Part shown: positions 1 through 13,600 of the stretch, one piece after another
Layout: each line of letters opens with the position of its first letter
Numbering within the stretch: the stretch's first letter is position 1
Virus record (IMG/VR): IMGVR_UViG_3300023310_000001
Span: 1-30,167 of that record
Length of the DNA: 30,167 nucleotides
Source: a virus
Reading direction: 5' to 3' (one strand)
Notes under the pieces: model-generated
What the model saw: the letters and a program-made list of their open reading frames with translations, nothing else
Database searches by the model: none
Told to the model about the DNA's origin: nothing
Program-made: the position numbers and the translations under genes

Positions 1-337
1 TTTCGGCAGTGATAGCATCTTTCCATGTTGTTGTGCTGTTCATCATGTCATGATATTGCATATCCAGTTGGTCTTGTATAGTTGGGTACACTCTATCACG
101 CTGGTATTGTGTAGCTACAAGCCCCGATTTGAACGTATCCCTTGCCAGCACATCCCCTTCTACCCATGCAGTACCGCTCCATTTCGGCGCATGGAAGCCA
201 ACAGGCTGAATGTCAGTGGCATTGGGTGGAATAGTGTAGGTTTTAGCTGCTGTAGAAACCGTGGACGCATCTGCGTTAATCAGTTCGTCTTCTGTGTATA
301 GCTTGGTTTTAGAGTCGTATTTATGTATAAGTTTCAT
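1..337 (-). CDS. Tail fibre assembly-like protein, 3' end outside window
   Basis: The gene starts at ATG (337-335), overlapping the fibre stop codon as TAATG. It reads about 112 codons without a stop to the window edge, so the C-terminus is missing. The N-terminus begins MKLIHKYDSKTKLYTEDEL. The middle has a GWV-like stretch (KWSGTAWVEGD), and near the edge there is YPTIQDQLDMQYHD. A YP-x-I-x-DQLD-x-xYH signature is typical of small phage proteins encoded just after a tail fibre, often annotated as fibre assembly or DUF4376-like. Coupling to the upstream fibre gene suggests stoichiometric expression with it. The assembly role is inferred from position and this motif. A virion fibre-tip protein is the alternative. 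Confidence 0.7.
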   Translation of the reverse strand, partial: MKLIHKYDSKTKLYTEDELINADASTVSTAAKTYTIPPNATDIQPVGFHAPKWSGTAWVEGDVLARDTFKSGLVATQYQRDRVYPTIQDQLDMQYHDMMNSTTTWKDAITAE

Positions 338-1512
338 TATAGCCCCGCCTTGAATGTTGCGCTAATTGATAAATATCCGTTTGCGTTACCTGTGTGAGGA
401 TCAGTACTCACAAAACGCACAGCACCTGAAGTGGGTATGTCAACCCTACCTACCCCACCTAATGTTACTTGGCTCAGCATAATAGTGGTAGATGGTCGCA
501 TACCAACAGGGAGCGTAAATATAGTTGTGGTGATTGTGTTTGAACCACCCCTAACAAGACCTTTTATGTAAACTATGCCGTTTGTTAAATCTTTGGCATA
601 TCGGGCAGACCAACCAGCCCCGTAATCAGTCCAGCTATTCACAAACGTAGGTGTGTACCAAGTGAGTGGATTATCACCAACAGGAGCCCAAACTGACCAC
701 ACGCCCTGCACAACACTGCAATGATAGATGGGCAGTATGGCTAATGTATTATTTAGCGGGGTAGCTCTTAAATATCTATATTGATTATTGACGCTATCAC
801 TATAATGACGCATGACTTCGATATACCACCAACTTGCTGGCAATCCGTTTTGTGATACTGATAGAAAAACATCATAAGCACCTAATGATAAATCTTCCGC
901 CCATGTTTGTAGTGGATAATTATTATAAAGATGTCTAACAAGAGCAGACCAGCTTCCATCCGCACGCTTCATGCTGTTTGTGCGACCAGCGGCTACTTCT
1001 GTTGCTGCACCTGCTGGAAGCTGAATTACTTCTGTGTTGGCATCTAGCGCTGCCTTCAAATTAAGGGCTGCCTGTTGTGCTGTAGATACAGGCTTATTAA
1101 CATCGCTTGTGTTATCTACGTTACCAAGCCCTATGTCTGCTTTTGTAACAGCATGTGGATTGCCTGTAACTGTAGAAGCATGTGCCTTAAGCGTGCCAAG
1201 TTGCTCAAATCGCACTGCATCGCCATTTACTGTAGCTGCCGCAAGCCCTGTTATTTTAAATCCACCAAGTGGTATATTTGCCGTAGCTGTGCTTGTTCCA
1301 TCCGAAGCCATAAGCCTTGCTGTTGCTGCTGTTACCGATTCAAGCGCAGTTCCAGCGGCATTTACCCGAACAAGCCTTAGCGCAAACCCTGCCAATGATG
1401 GAAGTTTATCAAATCCAGACGTTACCAGTGCGAACTCTGCGCGTGCTGATGCACTATCGCCATTCGCATTGAATGGAGGATAGCCGCTATTCGTAAAATA
1501 ATCATTAGCCAT
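337..1512 (-). CDS. Tail fibre protein
   Basis: This 391-aa protein is likely the receptor-binding fibre. It starts at ATG with AGGAG six bases upstream. Residues 1-110 are Ala/Thr/Gly-rich and suggest a shaft or virion-attachment region. Residues about 116-150 contain NPHAVTKADIGLGNVDNTSD, the short repeat found in many phage side-tail fibres (HxVTKxxVGLGNVDNTSD type). The C-terminal third is aromatic and beta-rich (WSVWAPVGDN, then NSWTDYGAGWSARYAKD), as in fibre tip domains that bind host surface structures. The gene follows the giant polyvalent gene and is coupled by TAATG to the next gene. I see no C-type lectin variable region, so there is no sign of diversification by retroelement. The host receptor cannot be told from sequence. 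Confidence 0.85.
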   Translation of the reverse strand: MANDYFTNSGYPPFNANGDSASARAEFALVTSGFDKLPSLAGFALRLVRVNAAGTALESVTAATARLMASDGTSTATANIPLGGFKITGLAAATVNGDAVRFEQLGTLKAHASTVTGNPHAVTKADIGLGNVDNTSDVNKPVSTAQQAALNLKAALDANTEVIQLPAGAATEVAAGRTNSMKRADGSWSALVRHLYNNYPLQTWAEDLSLGAYDVFLSVSQNGLPASWWYIEVMRHYSDSVNNQYRYLRATPLNNTLAILPIYHCSVVQGVWSVWAPVGDNPLTWYTPTFVNSWTDYGAGWSARYAKDLTNGIVYIKGLVRGGSNTITTTIFTLPVGMRPSTTIMLSQVTLGGVGRVDIPTSGAVRFVSTDPHTGNANGYLSISATFKAGL

Positions 1513-1609
1513 GTACTGCTCCTTCTATGGGTCAAGTTGCATCACTGCAAGTCATCAAACTATTGCTTATTTATTGTTATAATGCAAGGTGTGACGCTTA
1601 ACCATCGTG
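1513..1609 (-). promoter_or_regulatory. Fibre leader region with CTTGCATT motif and GUGA hairpin
   Basis: This 97-base gap lies between the giant gene and the fibre gene. On the transcribed strand it holds CTTGCATT (plus positions 1581-1588) followed by an AT-rich stretch. Next comes a perfect 5-bp hairpin, TTGCA-GTGA-TGCAA, at 1537-1550, and then the fibre Shine-Dalgarno AGGAG. The same CTTGCATT octamer lies in the gap between terL and portal, again upstream of hairpins with a GNRA loop. It may be a promoter or processing site that raises fibre expression. No good -10 box at ideal spacing is obvious, so this is a weak call. Confidence 0.35.
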
Positions 1610-4600
1610 TTATTTATTCTTATGTCTATCTTTTGCTAGCTTAAATTTTGATAAAAACTGTAAGTATAACTTCCTTTCTTCTATCTCAACCTGTTTTATC
1701 CTTAATCTTTTATCATTCAAGGTTAAGTCGTCATCCGCATTTATATCATCTATATAATCACGCTTCTTCTTAATTTTCTTTTGTTCTTTATTGGCGCGTT
1801 TTGATAGCTTTGCAAGGAATCCGATTTTAGCTTTAATATCATTAAGATTGTCCGCACCATATTTCTTCGCGCCCTTAAGCTCGTTGGTGGCATCTCTAAC
1901 CTCATCCACTGCCCGCCAGAATTGACCGCGTGTGTTTGCGATAGTATCAGCCTTAGCAAACTTGCGAACGATAGGGATTTCTCTTAACTCTGGACTTGCG
2001 CCATGTGCAACGATTGAAGCCAAGCCAACTGAATCAACGACAAACTTGCCTGCGCCCCCTGTTAATGACTCAACCCAGAAACGCAAGCTTTCAGGCGACA
2101 CATCAACATAGCCTTTTGTATAAGAGTTTCCGTATGTTAGTTCATTCATGCCTTTAGCAACGCTCTCATAAAGGCTGCCTTTTGATTTACGGTATTGATT
2201 TTCTGAATCAGGCTTATACTTGCTGTACATTATTGGTTGGATAGGTCTGCCAAATCCATTTTCATTTGCATTTACACCAAGTGCCATTTTAATCGCAGTA
2301 GGCATAATCTGTAATGGTGAGAAATTACCGTCTGGAATTGGATTGCCTGGTGGGCTAAAGTTCTCGAACATCGCTTCTGCAAGGCGAATGCCAAGCTTGT
2401 CTAAATCCTCGCCATGAGCTGCATCTGACATAACATTTCCCAGTACATGAAATATGCCATAGCCATAAGGGATAGGCATTAAATACATATCCTCGCCAAC
2501 GAATGTAACAATGTTCCTATCCTTGATAAAATCAGGAATTGCAGCCCATCTATCTTCATCATCACCACGCATTGCTTCCGCTATCGAGTACCCTGCAAGT
2601 GCCATCATGCCAACAAGTATTTTAGCTTGGTTCTTATGCTCACCTTTGAATAGGGTAGTTAAGATGCGCTCTGTGCCTTGCACGTTAGGATTAAAGAACA
2701 AGAACATTGCGCCAGCTTGCGCACCAACCTCGCCTTTCCTGTTGAAATTAACTGTAGACCGTTTAGCTGCCTGCGCTGCCTTAGCCTTACTTAACACCTT
2801 GTCGCCCATAATGCCTTTATCAGTCAAAGTCATATATGTGGCAACTCGCAAAGCGTTTTCTGTAAGTGCGTTTACATGTTGCATAACAGTTAAGAAATGC
2901 CCTACAACTGGGATTGCACTAAGTTTGGCTTGCCCTGCTTTTGCAGTAGCTTTTATTCTTGCTTTACCTTTGCTTCCGCCCTCTGCAATCACTTCGTTAT
3001 ACACACGATTATAAGTATCAATCGCACCTGCAAACTCATTGAATGAATTAGTCATATCAAGACCAATACGCTCTGCATCTGGAAGGTATGATGCGCCAGT
3101 ATTACCACCGCTGGCTCTATAATCATTCACGATAGCAGAATCACCATTACTTACAAAATGCTTAAACAACTCTTTCAATGCTTTGCCATAGTTTTTATAA
3201 ATCTTAGTCGTTGTTGTGATACCATAATCACCTGAAAGGTTAATGATGCCAGCCGTGTAATCGCGTGCCATATTTACAAGCGCAAACTCTGGGTTATAGC
3301 CTGTGTATGCTTTTGACAACCAAGCGTTAAACGAACGCCCTGCCGCTAGAACCATGCCTAGATGCTCAATACCTAAGTTCTTATATGCCCTTGCAAGCAA
3401 TGAGTCATTCAACTGCACTCTTACAGAATATCCGTCAATATAAACATTAGCTTCATTTTCGGCTAACATTGGTGATGCCATCATAGCTACCATAGGATCA
3501 TAGCTAACCTCAACATCATACTTCATAAAGTTTCTGCCAGTTTCCTTCGAGTCTCCATTGATAAAATCAGAAGCTTCTTTCTTGGTTGGGAATGACATTA
3601 GAATGTTGCCATCATAAATAGCTGCATAAACTGCTTTATTTGTTAGAACTTTCTTCTTAACAGGTTTATTTACAGTGATGATATTAGGGTTAGCCATTTC
3701 AATCGCCATACGGATTAACGCCATGCCAACGGTATTCTTCTCTGTAACCATTATTGCACGCTCATGGTCGCCAAAGATATTCTGTAACACGGCTTCTTCA
3801 CGTGTTCCATGCCCTAGCCTTTTCTTCTGTTTACCGTTTACGCTTAGTCCTGCACCAGTGCCAGTAGGAGCATTGTCGCCAATACCTTTTAATGGTACAT
3901 AGTGTTTATACAGTGCGCTCCAAGAGTCTGCCATATCCTTTGATATAATACCGCGCTTCACATACATGTTACGAGTATCTTTTATGATGCTATCAACCTT
4001 ATCTGTTAAGGCTGAAAACTCATTAAAGTTTGCCATAGCTTCGTATTTGTCAGTGATTGCTATTGCTTCTTCATCTGTAATGCCATTGGCTGTTGCGTCT
4101 TGGTCTTTGTGAATTTTACGCATTCTTGCATTAGCTTCTGGAATGTGGCGCATTTCCATATATTCAGCTAATTCAGATAGCTTGAATCCTGCCTTTTGCG
4201 TTGATTGGATAATATCCTTCATGCGTATTTCGCGGAAATCCTCTGTGGCTGCCGCAATCTTACCGTGCATATTACCTTCATGCATCCATACATCAGCGGC
4301 TTCGGATAATGCTTTTCCATGCTCTGCTACCCAGTCACGAATAACTGCAAAGCGAACCATCTTATCCTGCCATACACGCCCTGTCTTTTGCAATAATGTT
4401 TCTTCTGGGGCTACTTTGTCGATATTCTCAGATAACTTACTTTGTGCTGGGTGGTTCTCTGCCATAGAGCGAAAAACAGGACTTAATCCTTCTTGCTGAG
4501 ATGTTTCCTTACCCATGTCTGCAATATGCTGGCGAGCAAGTCCGCGAAGTGTTGCAGGGGTGATTTTCATATCTAAGCCGAATTGCTTAATTAAGAATGC

Positions 4601-7600
4601 ACGAATTTCACCAATGAATGTATCAACCCATTTCTTGATTGAGCTGGGAGCGTTTTCATAATTAGTTACAGCGTACGATAAATATTCATCAAAAAGATGC
4701 TCTGGCTTAGTCCCTGCGGCTTCTGCGCGTGCTTCTGCTGCCTTTATCCAGTCAAACACTTTACCGCGCTTACCAGCCATTTTACGCATTCTGTCAAGTT
4801 GCTTGAAGGCGTTTGCTTTGGCTTTGCTGTTGCCATCTAAGTGGCTGTGCAATGACTCATGTAGCAAAGTGGATGCAAGCGTATTCGCATCGTTGTTTTC
4901 AGCTACGATATGAACAGTGCCGTCTTTATCAGTCCAGCCTTGGATTGCGCCGTTTTTGGAATACTTGGCGGTGATTGAAATATCAGCTTCATCAAACACT
5001 ACAAAATTATAATTCGCATTATTTTCCTGCTCTTGTGTAATATATGCTTTTGCTTCATCTTCAGTTTTGAAGTGGACACCGTTGGCTAAATAATCATTGC
5101 CTTTAACCATCCAGTCACCCGCAACTGTTTCGCTTGGTGGGGTGATGTGGTAATTGGCAACTTGCCTGCTTGAGCCGTCCAGATACTTGATGCCGCGAAT
5201 GCCTATAGAATGAAGAAGTTTCGACACATTTTTTGACTTGTCCCCATTTCTAGGATAGCCCTTAAATAATCCATACCCATCAATAGCCTTGTCTTTAAGG
5301 TCGGAATATATGTTTTTACCATTGATATTATCTTCATTTATTCCAATAGTTTTTAACGCCTGTTTAACCTTATCGCTCTGCTCACTTAAAGGCTTGTCCC
5401 ATAGCAGATATTCGTCTTCACTGGGCTTGAGGTCGACCTCATAAAGTCTTCCTTTGTTGTCAGCGTTGTAGGAATCGTAATCAATCTCATTCAAAATCTG
5501 CAACGATTTCTCTATTTTTTTAACACGGTGTTCGTACTTACCTGTATCGGCGTACCGCTGTTTAGCCTTTTTCAGCTTATTTTTAAAAAATGAAAAAGCC
5601 CGTTCTCTTTGAGATTCAAAGTTTTCTTTTGTGCCTGTCAGCTCATCAATGACATTGCTCACATAACCAGCGTCATCATCATAATCGTAGCTGCTGTAAA
5701 ATCTCTTAATATCACTGCCATCGCCTGCTGTTAGCTTTTCCCTGTACCACTCCGCAACATCTTTATTGCCTGCAAAATACAAGCCATACCCATAAGCCTG
5801 TGCACCTTCACCAGTGCCGATTGCATCAGTAGTAAATCTATTATGGTCATGCGGTGAACCATGCCATGCAGTCATACGTTTAACCGCATCAGGAACATTA
5901 TTTGCAGTACGGTGAACAACGACCTTGCCGTTTTTGATTGCGCGTTTCATAGCACTACCGAATTGTTTAATTAGGGATTGCTCTGTTTGGGCTACGGTTT
6001 GACCTGTGATGATTGCGCCTTTCGAGAATTTAGCCCCATTCTCCTTAATCAAGTCTAAAGACACCTCGCCTTCAACCATGTACATATCGCGGATTTGCTT
6101 AATTTCTTCTTGCAATGATTTTAGCTCATTTTCTTTTGCAAGTTTGTCGCTTTCAATTTTCTTGATATTGTCATTCACTTCATCTTTACGGATAAGATTG
6201 CGGCTGACAGTTTCTTTATTCCGCTTATGAAATTCACGAATAGCCTTTGCGCGGTCTTCATCATTCATGCCGTCATATCTAGGCACTTGACGAACTTTTA
6301 AGCCAGCCAAGACCTCATCTATATCTACAAGCGACCTCTCTGCACCTGCAATCCTGTTATTAAACCGCTTAATAGTGTTGGATAAGTCTGCGAATACACC
6401 ATTAGAGTTAGAAATCTTATGCTCAATGATGAGTTTCTGCTTCTTAATAGGGTCTTGCTCTAGTGCTATTGCAGCTTCAAAAGGGTCAGACGGTGCTTTG
6501 TTTGAAACATCAACAACATCGCTGTCTGTATTGCCCCAATATACTTCATTAAAACTTTTCTTGCTGTCAATAATCCTGTTGCTTAACTCATCGAATGAGC
6601 CAGATAAATCAAACGTATGACTACGAACGGACGAATATCTATTGCCTTGACGAACGCCACGATTGATACGCTGCTCTATTTCATCAGGACGATACGGCTT
6701 ATCAAGTTGATAGATGTCTGTTGTATTAACCTGTAAATCAACACCCACGCCAAGTTTTGGAGTGTTACCAATGATTACGCGGATTTCACCACTGTTATAA
6801 GCATCAATAATACCTTGTAACCTTTCTGGTTTAGCTCCTGATTTTACAACCTTGCCAGTTATTGGATTGACGTGCATGCCGCCATTAACAAAAACTACCT
6901 CTGTTTCTTTCAAGTTTGTCGCCTTAAGTATCTTATTGCGAATATCCTCATGGGTTGAGCCGCCAGTATTGGCAAACTTTAACCTGTCTAAGAAGATAAT
7001 CTGCCCTGACTTGCTATCTTTTTTAACCTGCTCTGCAACCAATGCAACTGTTTTTGCTATCTTAGAGTATGATTGATTCTGCTCATCCTTAAATACATCG
7101 CCTTCACTTACTAGATCACTAAAGCTTGTTGGCTTATAAAGGCGAAGGTCGATACTTGCATCACGCCCTGCGCCATACATTTGGATAATTTCTTCTGATT
7201 CTACATCATTACCCTGTCGCTTCTGCTGCGCCGCTTCGATTGATTTAATAAGCCTTGCTTGTATATCCCCGAAAACAACCTTGCCCTCATCGCTTAGTTC
7301 CATTTGGTGAACAATATCAATTTGCTCTGGTCGCGTAAGGTCTTTGGCAGATTCAGGGCTGCGATAATCAACATAACGCTTAATAATGTTGTTTAATGAT
7401 TCTATATTCTTAATCTCTTGCAGTGCTGGGGTTTGTTTTACTGAACCATCAGCGCGGACATCTTCTTCCATACCGACTTCTAAGAACTCATCTACAAAGT
7501 CATTAACACTATTAACACCATACTCTTCCAAAATTTTAGTATCTAAATGATGTAATAGCGTCATTAGTTCTAGTGGTTTGTTTGGCGTAGGCGTGCCAGT

Positions 7601-10600
7601 TAGCAAGATTATGTTATTACCATTGTTCTTTCTTGAAATATATTGTGTCTTAAATCTAAAGTCATAAGCGCGTGCGCCGCTAAGATTAACTGCAATAGGG
7701 TCTTGGTTTTTATCAGCCTTTCCATCTGCACCTTTAGGGAATGTTGGGATAAGTGCTAAATCTTTGCCTAGCCCGCCACGAACATCAGAAGATAGCATGC
7801 CTATATTTTTATAGTTCTGAACTTCATCTGCAATAATTGCATCAAAGCCTAGCCGTGCCATGTCAAAGCCTTCACGAGCCTTGCCTGCATGATCGCTCAT
7901 TAACGTTGTCTCAAGCATCTTAAGTTTAGCCAACCTTGATTCTTTAGCTCTAATTTGTGACTTGGTTAATTCATAATCGCTCTTTTCATTGGTGCTGATG
8001 CTCTCTAATAGTTCGCGCACATATTTACGCATATCATTTGCTGGGAGCGTGAACTTTTGCGAAAGCTCCATAGAAATAAACGTGAAGTCATATCTATTAT
8101 TCGATAGGTTATTCACCATTGTTTCTTTATCAACTGCATTCATAGCAGCCCACGGCTTAACCTTTCCTTTATTAACACCGCGTACATAACGTGGAAACTC
8201 AAAGATTTTAGAGTTTGGATATAGTTCGCGTGCTGTTTCTTCCCATTGTGGAATGGTATTTGCAGGAACAATAAACAGGGGCTTCTTCATAACCCCACGG
8301 TCAAGCAACTGTTTCGCTGCAATAATAGCAGTAGGAGTTTTTCCTAAGCCAGGGGCAAATGCTAGAACGCCACGCTTGTTATAGATAAGACGCTCTAAAC
8401 CCTCTTGCTGGTGCTGCATTAAGGTGAATTTCTTACCTCTGAACGTGGTAGGTAAATTCTTTATGGTACTGCCATTGAATACAGGCGCGGCAAAGAAGTT
8501 ATTACGCCTATTAAACACATCCTCTACTTCCTGATCAAGCCCATTATCATGTATAGCATGTTTAATTCTTGGCAGAATATCCTTCTTAAGAAGCTCTTGC
8601 GCATCTTTTACACGCTGGTTAAATGAGCTTTCTAATTCGTCCTTTCCTTTCTTTACTAAAGAACTGTTATTAACATAGTTATTATAAATATCGCGCAGGT
8701 CATGTTCTGGAAACAAGTTAGAGCCATGAACTACTGTGCCGTCATAGCTTTCACGATAACCTATCATGTCACGAACACTTGCTGGCAACCATGCTTCTTT
8801 ACCGCTTACTGTAATGCGGCTCATTGGGATCTTGGCTGGCAATACTTTATTAAGACGGTCTTTCTGCTTATTACGCTGCGCCGCTGGCTTCACTTTACCA
8901 AGCGCGTCTAGCTTATTATAAATGTTCCCTGCATAATATAACCGCGCATTCTGGATGGTGGTAGGGCTAACTCTGGCATAATCATTAGTATCTAATAAAT
9001 GTTGAGTTTCTTCTTGGCTAATCGCGCCTTCTTTAATGACCCCTTCTGCATCTTCCGCAGCTTCGGCTCTATCTAATAATGGCGAATCGGCTGTGATTTC
9101 AAGCTTACCACTATCTTCAAAGCGCACTTTACTGCTAAATATCTCACTTGGATTAAATGAATCATCGAATAAACTAAGGAATTGCTTTAACTTCTTATCT
9201 GCATACATGGATTTTGCGCTAGATATTAAAAGCCTATCTTTATGTGGTGCTTTGGTGAATGTATCTTGGTATTTTTTAATCAATGCTACATCATGGGTAT
9301 CTTCAATACGCTGCAATAATGCAAGCTTCTTAACCGCAAGACTTGATACTTCGTGCCCGAATAGCCCGCTTCCTTCTTCCTCACTAAAGCTAACCGCCTT
9401 ATCTGCCACGATTGCTGTTGTTTCGTTCTTTAACTCAAAATAAGGTACTGACTGATTAGAGAAGGTTAGATTATTAGCATCTGCATACGCCTGTGCTTCT
9501 TCTCTATTAGCAAACTTGCCTTTAACATTCTTAACCTTCTTGTTATACGTTTGTGGCTTGATAGCTATATCATCATATCTTGCTTCACCAGTTACGATAA
9601 ATCCTTCTCTGCCGTACATGTTTGTACCAACTGATAAGTCGCCCAATATATTCTTTGGATTATCAATAAAATACTGATTCATTTTATTGCCGTCTTTACT
9701 ACCTAGCTTAATAAATGAATCATTAGTAGCTTGCTGTTTAGATACAACCCCGCTAGGACGCTTTTGCAGAAAGATAATATCAATCATTACATCTGTTGAA
9801 GCATTAGCCTTCTGTGTACCCATAGGAAGCCTGTATGCCCCTATCACATCCGCCTCTGACATTAAGTGCTTGCGCAATGCCCATGCTTCGGTTGAACCGT
9901 CCATAGTGCCTGTGGAAGTCATAAAGGCGATAACTCCACCATCTTTTACTTTGTTTAATGATTGAGCGAAAAAGAAATTGTGAATTGCCTTGAATCTTGG
10001 CTGAATCAATGCTGCGTGTTTACGGGCTAATTGCGAGAATGAAGCAAATGGAACGTTGCCTATGATTAAATCATATCCTTTACCCTTAAATGTTTCGTAC
10101 GATTCTGTTGCTACTTTTGCTTGTGGATATAAGCGTTTTACAACTTCGATATTTGTCTCATCAATATCTACTGCATCCCATTTCGCATCTGGGCGCATAC
10201 CTATAAAGTTACCACTCCCAACTGAAGGTTCAAGAACGCGATTGTATTTTATCCCAGCCGAATCTAGCGCATTGAATATCGCTTTAATTGTACTGTAGTC
10301 AGTATAGTGCTGGTTAAACATTGCCGCACCAGCATCTTTTGATTCCTCTAAGCTTAATCCGCCTTTCCCAGTATATTGGCGCAGAATCTCTTTGTCTGCC
10401 TGCGTTACTTCTGCGACTGGCTTTTTAAGTATCTCATCAACGGCATTGTTAATATCTCTGCGTTTAGCTGGGGTCAATGCAATGTTAGGGCTATCCTCTA
10501 AGTTGTAATTTAAATCCCTAACATCAGTCTTCCTAGAGTCTCCTGATAAAATTCCGTGTTCGCTAGATGTCCGTTCGCCATCTCGTTTACTTTGCTCATC

Positions 10601-13600
10601 GGCTTTGTGTCCGACCAATCCTTGATTTTCGGACTGTAACCCATCTCTACCCCCACCGCTCGGAATAGCCGCGTTAGTAGTGTTTTGTCCTGTTTGTATG
10701 CCTGACTTACTTCCGCTTCTTCCTTCTTGCTTATCCAGTCCTTGTTCCTCAACTGGTACTCTTGGTTGATTATGTTCTGCGTCATCATCTGCACTAACAG
10801 TTCCTTTTGTTCCTGCGTCATTTCTTTCATGCTCAACCTCTTTCTTCCCGTCTGTGTTATCTATTATAGCAGCTTCAACCGAAGCTGCACTATCCATATC
10901 TCTAGCTAAATCAGTAGCACGCGGATCAAACTTAACATTCATATAAAATTGTTTCAGGTACGGCTTGATAATATCGCCTAAATCATCAACCATAGCTTTT
11001 GAGTAAGCTGCGAAAGTTCGCGCCCCACTCTCGATGTGATAACCCGCAAGCGTAATGCCTGCCTGTACTAACTTGGGGTCTAGTCCTGCGCTAGTTTGAG
11101 ATAGCCCTGCTAACAATATCTTTCTAGCTTCGGCAGCGGCATCGCTTGTGAATATTTTATTTGCTGATATTTTAGGTGGCTGTTCGTTCTTAACCACCGC
11201 TTTTTCTACGCTTTCAGCCTGTTTTGTAGGCTGTGGAGTAGTTTCTTTGGGTTTCACGGTGGTTTCACGGGCTGTTTCGCCAGTTACGTCAGATAGATTG
11301 CCTTTGGATAGTTCAGCTTCTGCAATTTTTGCTTTTAAGTATGGAAGAAGTAATGCGCCATGTCCGCCACGAACACTTAGATTGTACGCTTTGCCGTCGT
11401 CCCCTTTTGTTAGCCATGTCTCCCTACCATGCTTTTTAATCGCCACGAAGCCTTCACTAACCACTTTATCAATCCAAAGTGCTGTGGCTTCATCAGCTTT
11501 TGAAACAACCTTTTCCCTCAACCTTTCAGAATTATGTTTTGCCTGTAACGCATCATCATCGGCTTTATCTACACCAGCCCACTCTAAGATAGCATCCCAT
11601 GTTTTACCCTGCTGCTTAGGTAGGTTTACCCCAGTAGCTTCCGTGAATACCTCTTTGGCTGTTTTATTCGCTCCATTCGCGAGGTTCTTTAATGCGTATG
11701 CGTCCTTATTTATAATCCCTTTAGCGATGGCTCTGTGCATTTCGCGCACAGCTGTATTTTCATCGCCGCGCTTGGCAGCTAATTTCGCTGCATAAGATTG
11801 GGCGATTTGCTCTATCTGTTCATCCGCTTTGCTTTTAGTAGTTTCCGATATACCAAGCTTGTTTACGTCAGGCTTATTATGCTTCAAAAATTCAGCCGCC
11901 AGTTCATCTTGGCTGCGGTTTTGATTATTACCTAATGATTCGAGTATTTTGCTACCACGCTCTTTGGTTATGCGCTCTAATTCAGCTAAGGCTGCTTTCT
12001 TTGTGTCCCCAATAGCTCCAAGTCTTAACCCTGTTGTTTTCTCGACTGTTTCCCATAGACCATTGTCTTTATTTCTACCTACAAAATAATCAACACCATG
12101 TACAGTTACATCTTGTGGGCTGGTAAATTCTATCGGTTTATCTTTGCCGACACCGTATGCAACTTTTCTTTTAGCCTTCTCAATAGCTGGCTTTTCTGAC
12201 GATACAGGCTCTACACTGCTTACTTTCGGCTGTGCTTGAGCAGGTGAGTTAGCTATTGGAGCGAGTACATATCCACCTTCGACTGCTTGTGCCTCATGTG
12301 TGCCTGTCAGCTTCTTGGCTTTAATTGCCATATTTGCAGACTTCTCGGTTGCAAACGGCTGTCCATTCGCTCTTTTAATGGAAGGAGCTGTAACATCCGA
12401 GCCACCTTGAGGAAGGTTTATGTTCGGATAACCGCCAATAGGAGCGCGACCATGTATTGCGTTAGCGGCACTTGTATCATTTTTTACTGCTTCTTCTGCT
12501 TGTGCTGATTGAGCAAGGTTGTTTTCCATAACCTGCGCATCAGTAAGTGGGCTTGCAATACCTTCTGGCGATACTTGCGTGCCGATTATTGTATTTCCAT
12601 TTCCAAGTGCGTGCTGTTGCTCTGGTGCAGCAAGAGCCTTGCGGTTTAATCTGGCTTCCCTAGAAATAGCCTCTTCATTGTTGGCTACCGTAACTAATCC
12701 CTGCATCCATTGGTTAAGATTATCTTGTGATTTAACATCGGCTTCTGTTCCCTGCTGGATAGTGCCATCTGAATTGCGCCTTGAAACCTGCTGTGGTGCT
12801 GGCAATGCTTTTTGTAACATACCTTGTGCATGCTGGCTTGACTCATCTAATGGGGTATCGCCAAATAAGGCATCAAGCTCTTTGCGCAACCCCGCGCCTG
12901 TTAAATCTGTGGCTTCATTTGCTGCTCTGATAGACTCATCTAGCGTTTTTGATGGGTCGAGAATATTATCAATGGATGCTTGTGCCTTTTCTGCATCGAG
13001 TTCGCTTGCTGCTTCTTTTAGGTGCGTTTTGGTTACGGGTGCGATTGACCCAACTGCGCCGCCCATAACGCCGCCTGCTAATGCTCCACTAATGGCATTT
13101 TCAAAAACGCCCTCGCCAATATCTTGATTTGGGTTGGCAAATTCTTTAATCGCTTTATTCTGGGCTACTTGCTCTGCAATTCCCTGTGTAAATTCTTGAG
13201 TGCCTTCACCTGCTGCGCCTAGTATGATATTGCCTTTACGTGTTGCCCCTTCTAAGGCTTTGCCAAGAGTTGAAGATGATACAGCCTTTCTACCAAACCA
13301 TCCAGCGAACACCGCCCCCATTGGTGCGCCAAGCAAAGCAGTCATTGTGCCTGCATTCCATTCTGCTTGATTGCGTGCTTTCTTGGCAATTTCCAACTGT
13401 GCTGCATGAGGTTTAATGCCGCTATCAATCAATGACTGATATTCAGGCGACTGCGATATTACTTCTTGCTTCATTGCAATTACAGCATCAAAAACACTTG
13501 AGCCTGACATCCCTGCGCCAACAACGCCTTCACCAATTCCGAAGCCAACTGCGCCTGTAATTGCGCCTTTATGCTTAACGGCTTGTTTCGCCAATGGAGT

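Noticed and set aside
337-1512. Possible target of a diversity-generating retroelement
   Set aside because: No reverse transcriptase, template repeat or lectin-fold variable region is visible in the window.
1750-1959. Minus-strand 69-codon frame inside the giant gene
   Set aside because: No Shine-Dalgarno stands out and the composition is Arg/Leu/Met-rich, like a shadow; the main frame is ordinary charged coding sequence.
11148-11795. Plus-strand open frame of 215 codons (and similar ones at 12519-13127, 2511-3014, 15733-16224, 1034-1483)
   Set aside because: They lie antisense to clear coding sequence, are Ser/Ala/Cys/Leu-rich as expected of antisense frames, and lack supported starts.
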